Notes: a model not told the origin generated them from the sequence alone. A DNA stretch of 64,000 nucleotides from Aurelia coerulea (GCA_039566865.1 CM076945.1:9471001-9535000); one strand, 5' to 3'; positions 13,501 to 22,587 are shown, numbered from the stretch's first letter. Made by a program: numbers and translations.

Positions 13501-14455
13501 TAACATTTTCATTCCATTTTCATTTTCAATTATTTAGGGAGGGTCACCCTTCAGCAAAGACTGGTTTCCAAGCGGCCCTCCGTCTATAAATATAATAATA
13601 CACAAATAGATAATTAATCAAAACAAGGCTTGAAAGTCGGACATGCAATAAGTGGGAAGATATTCAGTTATTTGGAGAGATAACATGCAGTAAGGCGCAG
13701 TGATGACCTCTAAACTACTGCGCAGACGCTTCGTAGGGTGTTGCATCGTCTGCAGTAGGGAAACACTAAATAGAATCATTTTAGCTGACCACTTTTTGTT
13801 TAGCCAATTAGCAACACCAAATTTACGAGAAAGAATACGACCAGTTAAAGGGGCTCCGTCGTCAAACAGTAAACACGATTATCCATTGTTCATACATTGT
13901 TCTTTGCAGTTTGTTTGGTGGCTTCACCCAAGCAACCAAAAAGCGACCGTTAAAAATCCACTCATATCCGAGCAATCGTAGAAGATATGAATGTTTGGTT
14001 CGTTCCTTAGTGAAGTACAATGATTAATGCCCAAACAGCAACTTTCATTTTGAAAAAAATTCGAAAATCCTGTGTGATATCACCTTTCAAAAGACTGCAA
14101 AACTCATCGTTTTGTTTACATTTTGACGACGGAGCCCCTTTAATTCATATTTGAATGTCTAATGGCTTGCATTTTGTGCCATTAAATTTCAAAATTTTAG
14201 CAAGCTACTGCTCCCGTTTTGAGAACCAACGTTTTCTTCGCAGTGAGCCTTTCTATTGTGGAATTTCATTTTCAGTTTTTTATTTCCTTTCAGAGATGGG
14301 AAACAATGATCCGTGATCGAATACGTCATTACCTATCAGGATTATGCATTACTGCCACAGGGATCCAAGGCAGCAAACAAAGCATTGTGGTACAGGTATG
14401 CCAAGAACATTTTCGGGTTCAGATGTGGCGCTTTACAACTTATTTCAATTCTTAA
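1422..14455 (+). CDS. GALNT: Polypeptide N-acetylgalactosaminyltransferase, GALNT2/14/16-like, 5' partial (ten exons)
   Basis: The product transfers GalNAc from UDP-GalNAc to Ser/Thr, the first step of mucin-type O-glycosylation, as a Golgi type II membrane enzyme. Exons: 1422-1543, 2852-2939, 6570-6657, 7476-7579, 7769-7895, 9658-9750, 10443-10526, 10966-11101, 11847-11963, 14294-14455. All junctions are GT-AG and phases agree, giving 372 residues to a TAA. Visible motifs are the metal-binding DSH, GFDW, the Gal/GalNAc-T block [28 protein letters not shown] with the third metal-ligand His, AEVWMDGYK and [10 protein letters not shown]-terminal ricin B lectin follows with QW motifs QQW, QRW and QMW. 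Wording of the WMCGG, FPDGNA and TAEVWMD blocks is closest to GALNT14/16 and GALNT2. The transmembrane segment and the first half of the GT-A domain are upstream of the window. Only the alpha lectin repeat keeps CLD; beta has CLS and gamma CIT, so at most one sugar site looks intact. Confidence 0.95.
1645..2205 (+). mobile_element. LINE 3' end (CR1/jockey-like ORF2 C-terminus plus 3' UTR)
   Basis: A 104-codon open frame at 1679-1993 reads [17 protein letters not shown], then [10 protein letters not shown], then [17 protein letters not shown], and LKTFKEQL before the stop. This is the generic C-terminal tail of cnidarian non-LTR reverse transcriptases. An AT-rich 3' tail with ATGAAATGAAA units follows. 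It is 5'-truncated and lies in a GALNT intron. Confidence 0.8.
2852..2939 (+). CDS. GALNT: GALNT exon b: PIIDVI strand of the GT-A fold
   Basis: TCTCCATAG acceptor, phase 0 in and phase 1 out. Reads [20 protein letters not shown] and then KEASAFIKG. The family equivalent is the VxCPIIDxI segment after the metal-binding motif. Confidence 0.92.
3416..3787 (+). mobile_element. Short retrotransposed 3' tail with poly(A) and 11-bp target duplication
   Basis: ACATTGTAATT flanks the insert exactly at 3405-3415 and 3788-3798, and the insert ends in a run of A from about 3777. The body is a GTTACGTG-rich 3' UTR-like stretch with no coding. This is the signature of a 5'-truncated LINE, or of a transcript copied by LINE machinery. 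The source element was not identified. Confidence 0.75.
4388..5846 (-). mobile_element. Degenerate LINE, reverse-transcriptase C-terminal half and 3' UTR
   Basis: On the minus strand, three open segments form one decayed ORF2. One has YINDLAA and [10 protein letters not shown], the catalytic Asp pair of reverse transcriptase (5580-5846). The next has [14 protein letters not shown] (5398-5583). The last has a C-terminal Cys/His segment, [20 protein letters not shown] (4859-5173). An AT-rich 3' UTR down to 4388 matches 47910-48242 in the opposite orientation. Frameshifts and stops make it inactive. The motif wording is jockey/CR1-like; the exact clade is uncertain. Confidence 0.85.
6570..6657 (+). 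CDS. GALNT: GALNT exon c: [10 protein letters not shown] segment
   Basis: TCTCACAG acceptor, phase 1 in and phase 2 out, donor AAC|GTAAGT. Reads [13 protein letters not shown] and ends KYPISPIT, the catalytic-loop region before the Gal/GalNAc-T motif. Confidence 0.93.
6835..6960 (-). repeat. Solo fragment of the LINE 3' region
   Basis: The stretch from TCTTCGAATGTGCACAATAG to the GAATAGCTAAA phrase is a diverged copy of 4614-4725 of the LINE in the previous intron. No coding capacity and no clear target duplication. Confidence 0.55.
7476..7579 (+). CDS. GALNT: GALNT exon d: [11 protein letters not shown] and WGGEN
   Basis: Phase 2 in and phase 1 out. Reads [20 protein letters not shown] and ends in NIWGGENF (7561-7578), the start of the Gal/GalNAc-T motif that contacts acceptor and donor. 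Confidence 0.94.
7769..7895 (+). CDS. GALNT: GALNT exon e: Gal/GalNAc-T motif continued, GHVFR
   Basis: CTTTGCAG acceptor, phase 1 in and phase 2 out. Reads [20 protein letters not shown] and then [18 protein letters not shown]. The His of GHVFR is the third metal ligand known in the family. Confidence 0.94.
8069..8856. mobile_element. Mariner-like non-autonomous element, TIR CAGGGTGTCCCAAAAACATG
   Basis: The ends CAGGGTGTCCCAAAAACATG and its reverse complement enclose 788 bp, with TA on each side (8067-8068 and 8857-8858). The arms extend further imperfectly (GCCGTTTGAATGGCT against AGCCACTCAAACAGC). I found no transposase frame inside. The TIR wording resembles animal mariner elements. Confidence 0.8.
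9658..9750 (+). CDS. GALNT: GALNT exon f: [12 protein letters not shown]
   Basis: ATACAAAG acceptor with a weak pyrimidine tract, phase 2 in and out. Reads [20 protein letters not shown] and then [10 protein letters not shown]. The AEVWMD segment closes the catalytic domain core. Confidence 0.92.
9777..10146 (+). mobile_element. Modular repeat with TAGCCAAGGGTATAC units, copy 1
   Basis: The unit GGTCTAGCCAAGGGTATAC, alternating with TTGGTCCAGxGAATGGTCAA, recurs about six times. The same order of modules recurs inverted at 32089-32484, including the outer phrases GGTACCTGGGGATGTGCCGC and GCTCGCGGCAGACCCCTACC. Open frames through it are repeat artefacts. Confidence 0.7.
10443..10526 (+). CDS. 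GALNT: GALNT exon g: end of catalytic domain
   Basis: Phase 2 in and out. Reads [11 protein letters not shown], then [15 protein letters not shown], the conserved junction into the linker before the lectin domain. Confidence 0.92.
10596..10702. repeat. (GAAT)n-type microsatellite
   Basis: Imperfect GAAT/GATG tetranucleotides become perfect GAAT units towards the right side. Intron, non-coding. Confidence 0.85.
10966..11101 (+). CDS. GALNT: GALNT exon h: lectin domain alpha repeat
   Basis: Phase 2 in and phase 0 out. Reads [18 protein letters not shown] and then [10 protein letters not shown]. The CLD Asp, known to be needed for GalNAc binding in these lectin repeats, is present, and the block ends CHSRGGHQ. 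Confidence 0.92.
11150..11262 (+). mobile_element. tRNA-derived SINE, family B
   Basis: Tracks the copies at 24757-24880 (minus) and 29396: GGTGTTGTGGTACAGGGTGTAA, split here by one conserved A-box-like region, then CTGACTTGCAG, then GATTCGAGG in the B-box position. The SINE tail was not resolved. Confidence 0.6.
11847..11963 (+). CDS. GALNT: GALNT exon i: lectin beta repeat
   Basis: Phase 0 in and out. Begins QWTMKRNG, then [18 protein letters not shown] and ends KDQNQ. The beta repeat has CLS where a sugar-binding repeat has CLD. Confidence 0.92.
12037..12422 (+). repeat. Dispersed repeat with internal hairpin, uninterrupted copy
   Basis: Runs from TTACCTGACTGACG through ACAAGGACGCGTTTTTGTCACC to a hairpin of about 125 nt, whose arms contain ACCGGTTTTGTAGTTGTACAGG and its near complement. 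The second copy is 35638-36271, interrupted by a MITE. The orientation is the same. Confidence 0.75.
12487..12582. repeat. TCTACATCTTCA low-complexity tract
   Basis: Short units TCTACATCTTCA and TTTACATATT repeat irregularly. Non-coding intron sequence. Confidence 0.75.
13012..13220. mobile_element. Hairpin MITE
   Basis: The left arm (GTTTCAGAAGTGCCCATGC, then ATGTTTCAATGAAATGCTT, then TTGCTGTTTTTTGCTGGTATT) folds onto the right arm (AATACCAGCAAAACAGCAAAG, without the last base, through GAAACATAG). Target duplication not resolved. Confidence 0.55.
13849..14139. mobile_element. TTAA-flanked MITE, TIR AGGGGCTCCGTCGTCAAA
   Basis: AGGGGCTCCGTCGTCAAA at the left pairs with TTTTGACGACGGAGCCCCT at the right (291 bp), with TTAA on both sides (13845-13848 and 14140-14143). 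The interior is non-coding. TTAA targets are typical of piggyBac-like and Kolobok-like elements. Confidence 0.75.
14294..14455 (+). CDS. GALNT: GALNT terminal exon j: lectin gamma repeat and stop
   Basis: CCTTTCAG acceptor, phase 0 in. Reads [14 protein letters not shown], then [11 protein letters not shown], then VVQVCQEHF and [12 protein letters not shown] followed by TAA (14453-14455). A possible donor at 14396 (CAG|GTATGC) is rejected because the reading continues through the family's final Q-x-W-x-F segment. CIT replaces CLD in this repeat. Confidence 0.93.
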   Translation, partial: RWETMIRDRIRHYLSGLCITATGIQGSKQSIVVQVCQEHFRVQMWRFTTYFNS

Positions 14456-14694
14456 TAACTCTGTTTACAATGAGTATTATTTTTATACGACTTCATACAA
14501 CATGCAAGACAACTAGTTTATGTTAGAACAAATTCCACTATTTTTAAGATTACAGTAAATTCGTATTCCAAGTTCCATTTACTTTAATTATTTTGCAACC
14601 AGTTTATTTATTCCATTCCATCATACGTTTTTGAGAAATTCTTTGCGAAATAGCTTGGAGTTTGATCGACCTTAATTTTGATTGCAATGTTTAA

Positions 14695-14700
14695 AATAAA
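14695..14700 (+). terminator. Polyadenylation signal AATAAA of the GALNT gene
   Basis: First AATAAA after the stop codon, 240 nt downstream of it, in an AT-rich 3' UTR. This is a plausible end of the transcript; cleavage site not visible. Confidence 0.55.
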
Positions 14701-14990
14701 TGAAGCCTACAGCTCACCTCTAAGTCCTTTCCAGCAAATTGTAGAAGAGAATTCAAAACCAGTAATAAACTATTAAAGTTATAAATTGCTTGTGATCAAG
14801 ATGGCAGAGAACAAAACGCAATGGACGTGGGACCACCAACCATCATAGAAACTTATAGTCATATCTTCTACCATCCAACTGAGCTACAGGCCAAGAACCT
14901 TAACTCAATTCTCGACAGTTTTCTGCATGGCTTGTATCTTTACCTACGTAGCTAGGCCCATTAACAACAAGGTAAGCAATTAATAACGGG

Positions 14991-15176
14991 TACAGGTATG
15001 CCAAGAGCATTTTCAGGTTCAGATGTGGCCCTTTACAACTTATTTCAGTTCTTAATAACTCTGTTTACAATGAGTATTATTGTTATACGACTTCATACAA
15101 CATGCAAGACAACTAGTTTATATTAGAACGAATTCCACTCTTTTTAGGATTAGAGTCAATTTGTATTCCAAGCTCT
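14991..15176 (+). pseudogene. Partial duplicate of the GALNT last exon and 3' UTR
   Basis: Positions 14391-14578 recur here at an exact 600-bp offset; I count 15 mismatches over 180 aligned positions. The copy keeps the reading [21 protein letters not shown] and the TAA. It lacks the first part of the exon, including RWETM and the CIT region. MWRF has become MWPF. Without the front half and its acceptor it is unlikely to be a usable terminal exon. Confidence 0.85.
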
Positions 15177-15247
15177 ATTCCAAGTTCGTCGTTGACGTTT
15201 AGTCACGTTACCCATCTGCGTGCCCATATAAAGATCAGCCAATGTCT

Positions 15248-15291
15248 TAGCCTGCGTGCAAACTATACCCAAAGTGTCTGCATGCAGGCTA
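15248..15291. mobile_element. 44-bp hairpin MITE (TAGCCTGCG family)
   Basis: TAGCCTGCGTGCA and TGCATGCAGGCTA form the arms. CCAATGTCT (15239-15247) and CCAATGCCC (15292-15300) flank it, 7 of 9 bases alike. Confidence 0.65.
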
Positions 15292-16280
15292 CCAATGCCC
15301 GTTCAAATGGTTGTTCTACATTTTTGGTCCGTTGGTATATAAGACACACGTCAACTGTAGTTTCTGTGACACTTATTTGTATATTATATTATGACAAATT
15401 ATTTCGAAAAAGAAACAGTTTTAAACAATTGTATTGTGATTTGATATTATGTGATTTTAAATCAAGTAGTTTTTAATTGTAGTTAACTCATTTTTAAATT
15501 GCCATTGTTTCGTGAAAAGAGACATTTTCTGAATTTTTATAGAATAATTTTAGTCAAATGTCTGTATTGGTCAGAGATTGATTTTAAATGGATTAATACG
15601 ATTTCTATGTAGAAGTAAAGACCCAGATCATGAAAGAGCAAATCATGATGCAAATAGCATAACTTTACCTTCTTCCAATCACTGCTCTGCTGAAAACAAT
15701 GCTTAACTTTCCTTTGCACAGACTGGCACAGTCTGCATTGGGTTTGGCTTGAGCTTCTCCTTTTTGGCCAATAGCGCGTGGAAGATAGTCTTTGTTTTGT
15801 TTTGGTCCAGTGGACTTAAGGAAATACTGAGTTAAATAAATGCTCTTGGGTAACCGACATTCATTGCAGCTCCATATGGTAAACAAAAATAGTTTGCGAC
15901 ATTGCTCAGGTCAGCAGCCATTTGCTGCAGATGCGGCCATATTTACCCATAAGTGTGTTAGACATTGGCCTTGAATTGAATGAAGTCCGTGAAGTCCACA
16001 CGAAAAAACAAAGCAAACGAACAGTATATATCCTGGTAAACTTGTTCAGCAAAATACATTTAAGCCTTTAAGAAAATAATAGCGAAGGAGAAGCAAGGGA
16101 AATAAATAAGATAAACAAATAAGATTTTATCAAATGTTTAGGCCCATTTTTAGGCATTTCTTGACGACCAAAAAATGTTCTTAATCGAATCTACGTATAT
16201 TTTCAGTGCTCATAAAACATGAGCGACATCACAAAAATACTTTGGCATTTCGGCTTTTAGATATGATAATCCGTCAAGTA

Positions 16281-16491
16281 CCAGGTGTCCCAAAATGATG
16301 TATTATTGTTTGATTGCTTGTGTGTCTAAAGCCAATGAACAGATTTTCAAAAACTTTGTTTTATTTGATTGCCTAATGACTAAATTGGATGTTAAGATGT
16401 TGGTTGTGGTTTTACCACTTTTTGAAAATCGGTTCATCGGTGATGGACATATAAGCAATCAAAGGATAATACATCATTTTGGGACAACTGG
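16281..16491. mobile_element. TA-flanked mariner-like MITE, TIR CCAGGTGTCCCAAAATGATG
   Basis: CCAGGTGTCCCAAAATGATG faces CATCATTTTGGGACAACTGG with one mismatch, and the arms continue through GATTGCTTGTGTGTC. TA lies on both sides. Length 211 bp, non-coding. Confidence 0.8.
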
Positions 16492-16916
16492 TACTCTAAA
16501 AAGCGGGAACTTTTTCTAGCCCATCCGGCATTGTTGATGCGCCTACTTTAGCCGAAGATTAGTTCTCAAATCTTAGTTAGCTTTCATTAGAACGAGGAAT
16601 GCTTGGTTGCCTTCAATCACGGGCCTTACTGTGGGAATTGTTTTCAAACGACCTAAATCCATCGTTTTCTCAAATTGAAACTAAACACGTTGGCGGCAAT
16701 TTCTTCCTTCAAAAAATAACTCTTCTTTCCGCCATTGCCTAGAATTAGGGAGGCCCGTTACTTTTACCTTCAGGATCTTTACCTATTTATAGTGTTCACG
16801 TGAAGCACGTGATATGAGATTTAGCAGTGAGTAATATTGGAAATTGGTTCGAGGTAGTATATTGCGACGACTTCATTCTGCAGGTCAGCAGGTTAAGTAA
16901 TCTTCAGGTCAAACGC

Positions 16917-17045
16917 TGGACTTGCCCCAAGTCTCTTCCGCGAAAATAAAAACCAAAACCAAAGTACTTTCATACGCAGCGGCAGTGGGGCAATTTTTTT
17001 GCAATTTGTTTCGTTGTAAATACGGGAGAGACTTTGGCAAGTCCA
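16917..17045. mobile_element. Hairpin MITE (TGGACTTGCC family) with perfect 9-bp duplication
   Basis: TGGACTTGCCCCAAGTCTCT faces AGAGACTTTGGCAAGTCCA. GTCAAACGC flanks it exactly at 16908-16916 and 17046-17054. Length 129 bp. Confidence 0.8.
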
Positions 17046-17150
17046 GTCAAACGCAAAAAACATCCCACCATGGGTTACCATTATGTCCAAGGGTCCAGTG
17101 GTCTTGGACACCGCATGAATAGCCGCCAATGTATTGCTTACGTCAAGCAC

Positions 17151-17344
17151 TGGACTTGCCCGAATCTCTTCCGCGAATAGAAAGCCAAACTATATACCTA
17201 TGCGAAGGAGAGAGCGAGAAAACGAATTGCCTTTCCCTACCTCCTTCGCAGAGGCTTTTCCTACTCTCCTACGCTGCGGTAGTGCGGCAATTTTTTTGGC
17301 GCAATTTGTTTAGGTATTAGCACGGGAGAGACTTAGGCAAGTCA
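17151..17344. mobile_element. Second TGGACTTGCC-family MITE
   Basis: TGGACTTGCCCGAATCTCTT faces GAGACTTAGGCAAGTCA. The flanks GTCAAGCAC (17142-17150) and GTCAAACAC (17345-17353) agree at 8 of 9. It lies just 105 bp after the first copy, and the two targets are alike. Confidence 0.75.
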
Positions 17345-17605
17345 GTCAAACACGTCCAATAATGGGTTGGCATAACAGCACAACAAATTATTCTCACCTT
17401 TACTCTCAACCCCTGCAGTCACTGAAGCGACGTTTACACTGTAACGGGGGATAACGGTACAGCTTTGATCCGCTAAAACCATCAAATTTCAATTCAACTA
17501 AACTTACTTCGGCGTGACCAGTCGAGTCTGCGCGCAGGCTACTACAAAGTAGTTACGATTCAGATCGTTAACACTGCTTTAGGACAAAATTATTCAAAAC
17601 ATATA

Positions 17606-18208
17606 CCGGGTGCGCCAAAATAAACTATGCACGTTTGGCAGGCCATAACAAGTCGTACACTGGACTGATTTTGAAGATTTATGGCTTAATCGTTAGCAGA
17701 AAGCCTGAATTAGATTCTAGGACTTTTTGCAATTTTTCCGTTTTCAATTTTTAGAGCTAGAAGCGAGTTTCTTAAAATGCTCGTTTTCCAAAACATTGAA
17801 AACGATCAAAAAACGTTGATCAAATTTTAAAAGATTCAGCATGAATGAACAAAGAGAAAACGTTTTCAGGGGGATTTGGGGACTTAGTACGAACTTTCGT
17901 ACAGCAGATTACAATTGGTCGATTTCTAAATCTCAAATTACCACGAACAAGTTCTCTCTTTGTCCATTCATGTCGATTCTTTGGAAAAATTGATCGATGT
18001 TTTTTGATCGTTTTTAGTGTTTTTCAAAAACTAAAATTTTAAGGAACTCGCTTCTAGCTCTAAAACTGAAAATGAAAAAATTTGCAAAAAATCCCAGTAT
18101 CTAATTCAGGCTTTCTGCTAACAATTAAGTCATAAATCTTCAAAATCGGTCCAGTGTATGATTCATTGTGGCCTGCCAAACGTGCATAGTTTATTTTGGC
18201 GCACCCGG
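17606..18208. mobile_element. 603-bp near-complete palindromic MITE, TIR CCGGGTGCGCCAAAATAAAC
   Basis: CCGGGTGCGCCAAAATAAAC...GTTTGGCAGGCC and its reverse complement form the ends, and most of the interior also folds arm on arm (AAGCCTGAATTAGAT, AGAGCTAGAAGCGAG and their complements). TA precedes the element; the right flank is CA. Diverged copies are at 57951-59137 and 63091-63484. Confidence 0.8.
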
Positions 18209-18252
18209 CAGAAGAAAAAAAAATGCTGTTATGCGAATTAGCAGGGAACTAA

Positions 18253-18505
18253 GAGAGCGCGTGGCCGAGTGGATAAGGCGACTGACTCGTAAACCAAAGG
18301 TCAGAACGGCCGAGGTTCGAATCCCGCGCTGGACAGTTTGGTCGCTGTCCGTAACTCTAGCTCGGGTCAACCAGAGCCATGTGAGGGAAATCTGGTAGCT
18401 GCGGCGGTTGATGGTAAAACATCCGTGGCCCCTGCTGGAAATAAGTCTCTCTCAGACTTTCGCAGGCTAGCCACGTTAAATATGATACCTACCTACCTAC
18501 CTAGG
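18253..18505 (+). mobile_element. tRNA-derived SINE with tRNA-Thr-like head
   Basis: A perfect A box TGGCCGAGTGG (18262-18272) and B box GGTTCGAATCC (18314-18324) sit in a foldable tRNA-like head with anticodon CGT in the loop position, i.e. Thr-like. A non-tRNA body of about 150 bp follows and ends in ACCT tetranucleotides at 18487-18502. The body and tetranucleotide tail show it is a SINE and not a tRNA gene. Confidence 0.8.
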
Positions 18506-18509
18506 AACA

Positions 18510-19995
18510 GTGTAAACGGGGGGCCTGGCCCGTTGCATTTTCGTTACGGATCCAAACGTGTATCGGTCCAGTGCAAACGGGGTCTGAGATACCGTACCCA
18601 GTTCCATGGGCAATCTGGCAAAGACCTGAAGGTGTTCGTGGGAATGGCACATCATAGTCATGACCACATTAATACTGCATGGTAAGCATACATCGGGAGA
18701 TTAAGGTGCAAGAATTAGAAAAAACTCCTTTCTTGAAGAATTAAGAAACGAGAAAGGAAATCTTTAACATATGTTTACCACATGTTCACCTGTTTTATGT
18801 GCCATATTTCTTGGAAGGTACACTTGTATAAAGTCTAGATATTTCTTAGTTTCTTATAATGAGCAAATGAATGATAAGACCTCGTTTCCTAGAAAGGCGG
18901 CAGATTTCTAATATCAAATTCCTTATTTGCAGATTTTTAGAGTATTGCATACATTTGTGAGTCCATGTTTGATAGTAGGGTTGTGTTGATATCATCAGCA
19001 AATAAAAGCGTCTGGCGAAGAGGGAAGTGCTAAGGGAAGTGCCGGAGCAAATGCAGTACACCCGGAAGTGAGAAATTGTCAAATCGATAAGCATTGCATG
19101 TAATGTTGGCCTGGTTTTGGAAGAAGAAAATATAATGAGAAAGTTAGGAACCTTCACAACTTTCAAACCAGATGAAGTTCCGAAGAACGAAAACGACAAT
19201 ATTGGGTACAACTCGACAGGTATTGGTTTGATTGTGATTTCTATTTAGATCGAAAACTGGGCCTAATTCGTATGCAGAAGCCAGACAGTGGTCATGGTTT
19301 AGGCCCAGACCTTAGAGGCATGATTTTAAGCTGCTAATAGTTTCGTCAGTGGAGTATGCACTCTGGTTAATACAGGTTCTTAGCTTTAGGCTTTCCATGT
19401 TTAATTGGGCTTTATGTTGTGCTGGAAAATTGTACCATTCCATTAAGAACGGTAGGCCTGTTATGTGCGATTCACAGATTTGTTTAGATGCCCAAATTTC
19501 GTTAGTTTCTTCCAAGCTAGGCCTATGCATGATTCAAATGTTTGCTTTTAAACTATATGACATTTAAGTCTAAGTAAAACGAGTCTTGCTAAATTTTAAA
19601 GGCACATCATTTAGGATTTTATTTCTCCACACGATGTCTGCTTCAAATGAAATACAAGCTCACCCTGAAGCAAGAACGGTCTGAAGACCTGCCAGGTTGG
19701 AAAACTTTCATTCACTCGCAATTATGAAATTGTGTCAAGCTCGCTACTCGCAGCTGTAATAAAAGGTTCTCGCAGGCGAGAACAAAAGATCTGTTGTTAA
19801 TTTGGCATCTCTCGCAGCTTTTTAAAATCTACTCGCAGCTCGCACCTTCAAATTCGTTTCACTCGCTACTTCGCGTATGCCAAATCACGCATGTTTTGGA
19901 CTGGGCCTGGAACTGAAAATGTTCTTGTCTATAGTTGCACAAAGCTTTTATTTCGCATACATTTTATGTTGCTGTTGTTGTTGAACAGTACTCCA
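18510..19995. other. Intergenic stretch with one reverse-transcriptase relic
   Basis: No gene seen. On the minus strand around 18960-19035 the codons read TLLFADDINTTLLSNMDS, a reverse-transcriptase catalytic motif in a decayed LINE fragment. The rest is AT-rich and holds no feature I can name. Confidence 0.5.
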
Positions 19996-19999
19996 TTTC

Positions 20000-21000
20000 T
20001 ATGCGCTATGAGCATAGGAATCATTCGTCGTACATAGCCGATTGCTCGTGGCCCATGGTCGAAACCGCCAAAGCCTCATTTTCACGGACCAATCAGACGG
20101 CTAAAAAGCGAGGGAGACAAAAGAAACCCGTGAAGATTTTTCTAAATTTTACCTACCTTCATAAAACGCAACCAGGACAAAAAACTGCTTGAGATTTCCC
20201 GAATTTTTTTAAAGCAATCTACTCTCCAGATGTTTGGGAGTAAAAGTTTGGATGCCGGTTAAAATATCTCCAGGATTGGCGGAGTTATTGCCTCTCCAAT
20301 AGACAAAATCGGCGAAGGCTTGTCGAGACCTGTTTACGCCACTTCAAGTCAGGTGATAAAGCCTCTTGATAAAACCCTCTTTTGAATTTTATAAGTTATT
20401 TCGCAACGAGCAAACTTTTGCCATGAATGCAAAAAGTAGTGCAATGCAGAAACTTCCCTAGAGTATTGCCACATGACTTGAAATGCGCGAACAATCCTTT
20501 GTAGACTTTTTCAATTCACATAGAAACCGTAGGGGCATTGAATCTTCAATAAAAGAAAATTTAGCGAAAGACAATGGGAAGAACAATTGAAAACGCAGAT
20601 TGTGGCGTTTTCGGGTCGTTCTTACAACAATCACTATTGTTATTACTATTGTCTCACGGCCAGAATTTTTATTGTTCAAGGTTCAGTGCCTTATCGGTTT
20701 GTTTGTGACCATAACTCCGCCAATCCTGGAGATATTTTAACCGGCATCCAAACTTGTACTCCCAAACATCTGGAGAGTAGATTGCTTTAAAAAAATTCGG
20801 GAAATCTCAAGCAGTTTTTTGTCCTGCTTGCGTTTTATGAAGGTAGGTAAAATTTAGAAAAATATTCACGGGTTTCTTCTGTCTCCCTCGCTTTTTAGCC
20901 GTGTGATTGGTCCGTGAAAATGAGGCTTTGGCGGTTTCGACCATGGGCTACGAGCAATCGGCTATGTACGACGAATGATTCCTATGCTTGCGCTATGCGT
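20000..21000. mobile_element. Large foldback element with about 280-bp arms
   Basis: The arm 20012-20292 is an inverted copy of 20709-20986, with few differences; phrases such as GAATCATTCGTCGTACATAG, CGGACCAATCAGACGGCTAA and CCAGGATTGGCGGAGTTAT all recur complemented. The loop is about 415 bp. No transposase seen. Target duplication not resolved. Confidence 0.85.
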
Positions 21001-21373
21001 ATAAAAATCGAGTCTACGACCAAGACGCAAAAGATATAATCCTGTCCTGAATTGTTTTTACTGCGTGGGGCTCATAAATTGAAAACCCCATATTTTGCAG
21101 AATCACTATAAAATTTTGCGAGTCAACTCATACAAATTTGACACAGTTTTTATTCTGAGACATCTCGAGATTAACATGCAGACTTGCTTAGCTAAATAAA
21201 TGGCAAATATTCGTTACCTTCTGATGCTGGATAGAAGTAGGGGAGCTCGCTGCAATTAAACAGTCTGAAAATCAAATTTCGTCTAGGCACCAAGTATGGA
21301 TCAGTACTGCTGGAAGTGAACAGATAAAGTCAACCAAATCGGACTCTTCGTCAGTTCAACTACTAGCTACTAC

Positions 21374-21670
21374 CATGGGTAGTTAGACACTGCTGGTGTG
21401 CTTCTATGGAGGAGCGCTGGATAATATGTATCTGCGGGGGGAAATATTTTATAGTACTGCGGAGGAGATATCGACAGAGCGAAAATAATAAAATGTCTAT
21501 TAAAACGAATATATATATTAAAACGAAAATATCTCCTTTCTTTCTTCTCTCTTCGCAGCCTTTCGTTCTTTCAATATCTCCTCCACAGTACTATAAAATA
21601 TTTCCTCCGCAGATATATATTATCCAGCGCTCCTCCATAGAAGCACACCAGCAGTGTCTAACTACCCATG
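21374..21670. mobile_element. CATGGGTAG MITE, copy 1, with 7-bp duplication
   Basis: CATGGGTAGTTAGACACTGC and its complement are the ends, and the inverted arms run on for about 100 bp. CTACTAC flanks it exactly at 21367-21373 and 21671-21677. The paralogue is at 30021-30314. Termini CA...TG with a 7-bp target fit P-superfamily elements, which is inference. Confidence 0.85.
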
Positions 21671-21772
21671 CTACTACAGTGTAGGTCTGTATTTTCCGCT
21701 CAGGCCACACTTGATTTCTGACAATCTGAAATTGCAGGGGCTAGATTGATTACAAATCGTAGTTTCTCGCTC

Positions 21773-22214
21773 CTCGGGGGGGGGGGGGGTACTCCCATTA
21801 TGGCCTAACAGGGGGTCCAGTCGGTTCGAGGGTCTTACGAAATGGCTACCAAATGGCTCTATTTGTCAAACACATGCTACCAATCAATTGGGGGTATTCC
21901 AAGATACCTGGCCAGTTATAAGATTTCACATCAGGAGGCTCCTCTGCATGGCAATATGTTCGCTGCAGCAATAATCATAAATGAAGTTTGAAGTTTTCTT
22001 GCTTCGTTCAATCAGTTTTTACAAAAGAAAATTTTCAAAAACTGCAGAAAATTTTCACTACTAGATGCTACCGAATGGACCAATTTTATGTCCACGAACT
22101 ACCATTTGGGGGTTTCTGTAAAAAGATACTCCCATTTGAGGGTATTTTTCTAAAAGTTTGCTTTCACCCTGACTGGACCCCCTGTCAGGCCACAATGGAG
22201 GTACCTCCCCCCCA
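21773..22214. mobile_element. G-run-ended MITE
   Basis: The left end (G run, then TACTCCCATTATGGCCTAAC, AGGGGGTCCAGTC) faces the right end (GACTGGACCCCCTGTCAGGC, then CACAATGGAGGTACC and a C run). The interior is non-coding. Confidence 0.7.
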
Positions 22215-22587
22215 GGCTCACTCCTCCGCCAAACTGATACACCGGTCTCAGTTTGGTCGGCTGAAGTCTCGTTTTGATGAGCGATAACTTGGAATTATTG
22301 TAATGTAATCAGTCTAGAACTGGGCTATGAATCTCTTTTAAAGGCGATTTATGAAAAGTGACGACTGTCCAGATGTCATGATGAATTTTGACCTGTTAAG
22401 ATCATCCGTAGGAATTTTGCGTGGTTTTTTTCAACCTTCTGTCAATACAATTTCAAAAATATAGTTCACAATATAAACAGTAAACAGTACTCCTACAAAA
22501 CTGCAAACACACACTTGGCCAGAAATGAAATTAAAGGTCTTGGAGATTTATGCTAATCTCAAAGAAATTCAAACAATTTGACTCGAA

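Noticed and set aside
14396..14401. GTATGC donor inside the last GALNT exon
   Set aside because: Reading through gives the family's last Q-x-W-x-F segment and a stop; no better downstream exon was found.
18253..18330. tRNA-Thr(CGT) gene
   Set aside because: Good A and B boxes, but it continues into a SINE body with an ACCT-repeat tail.
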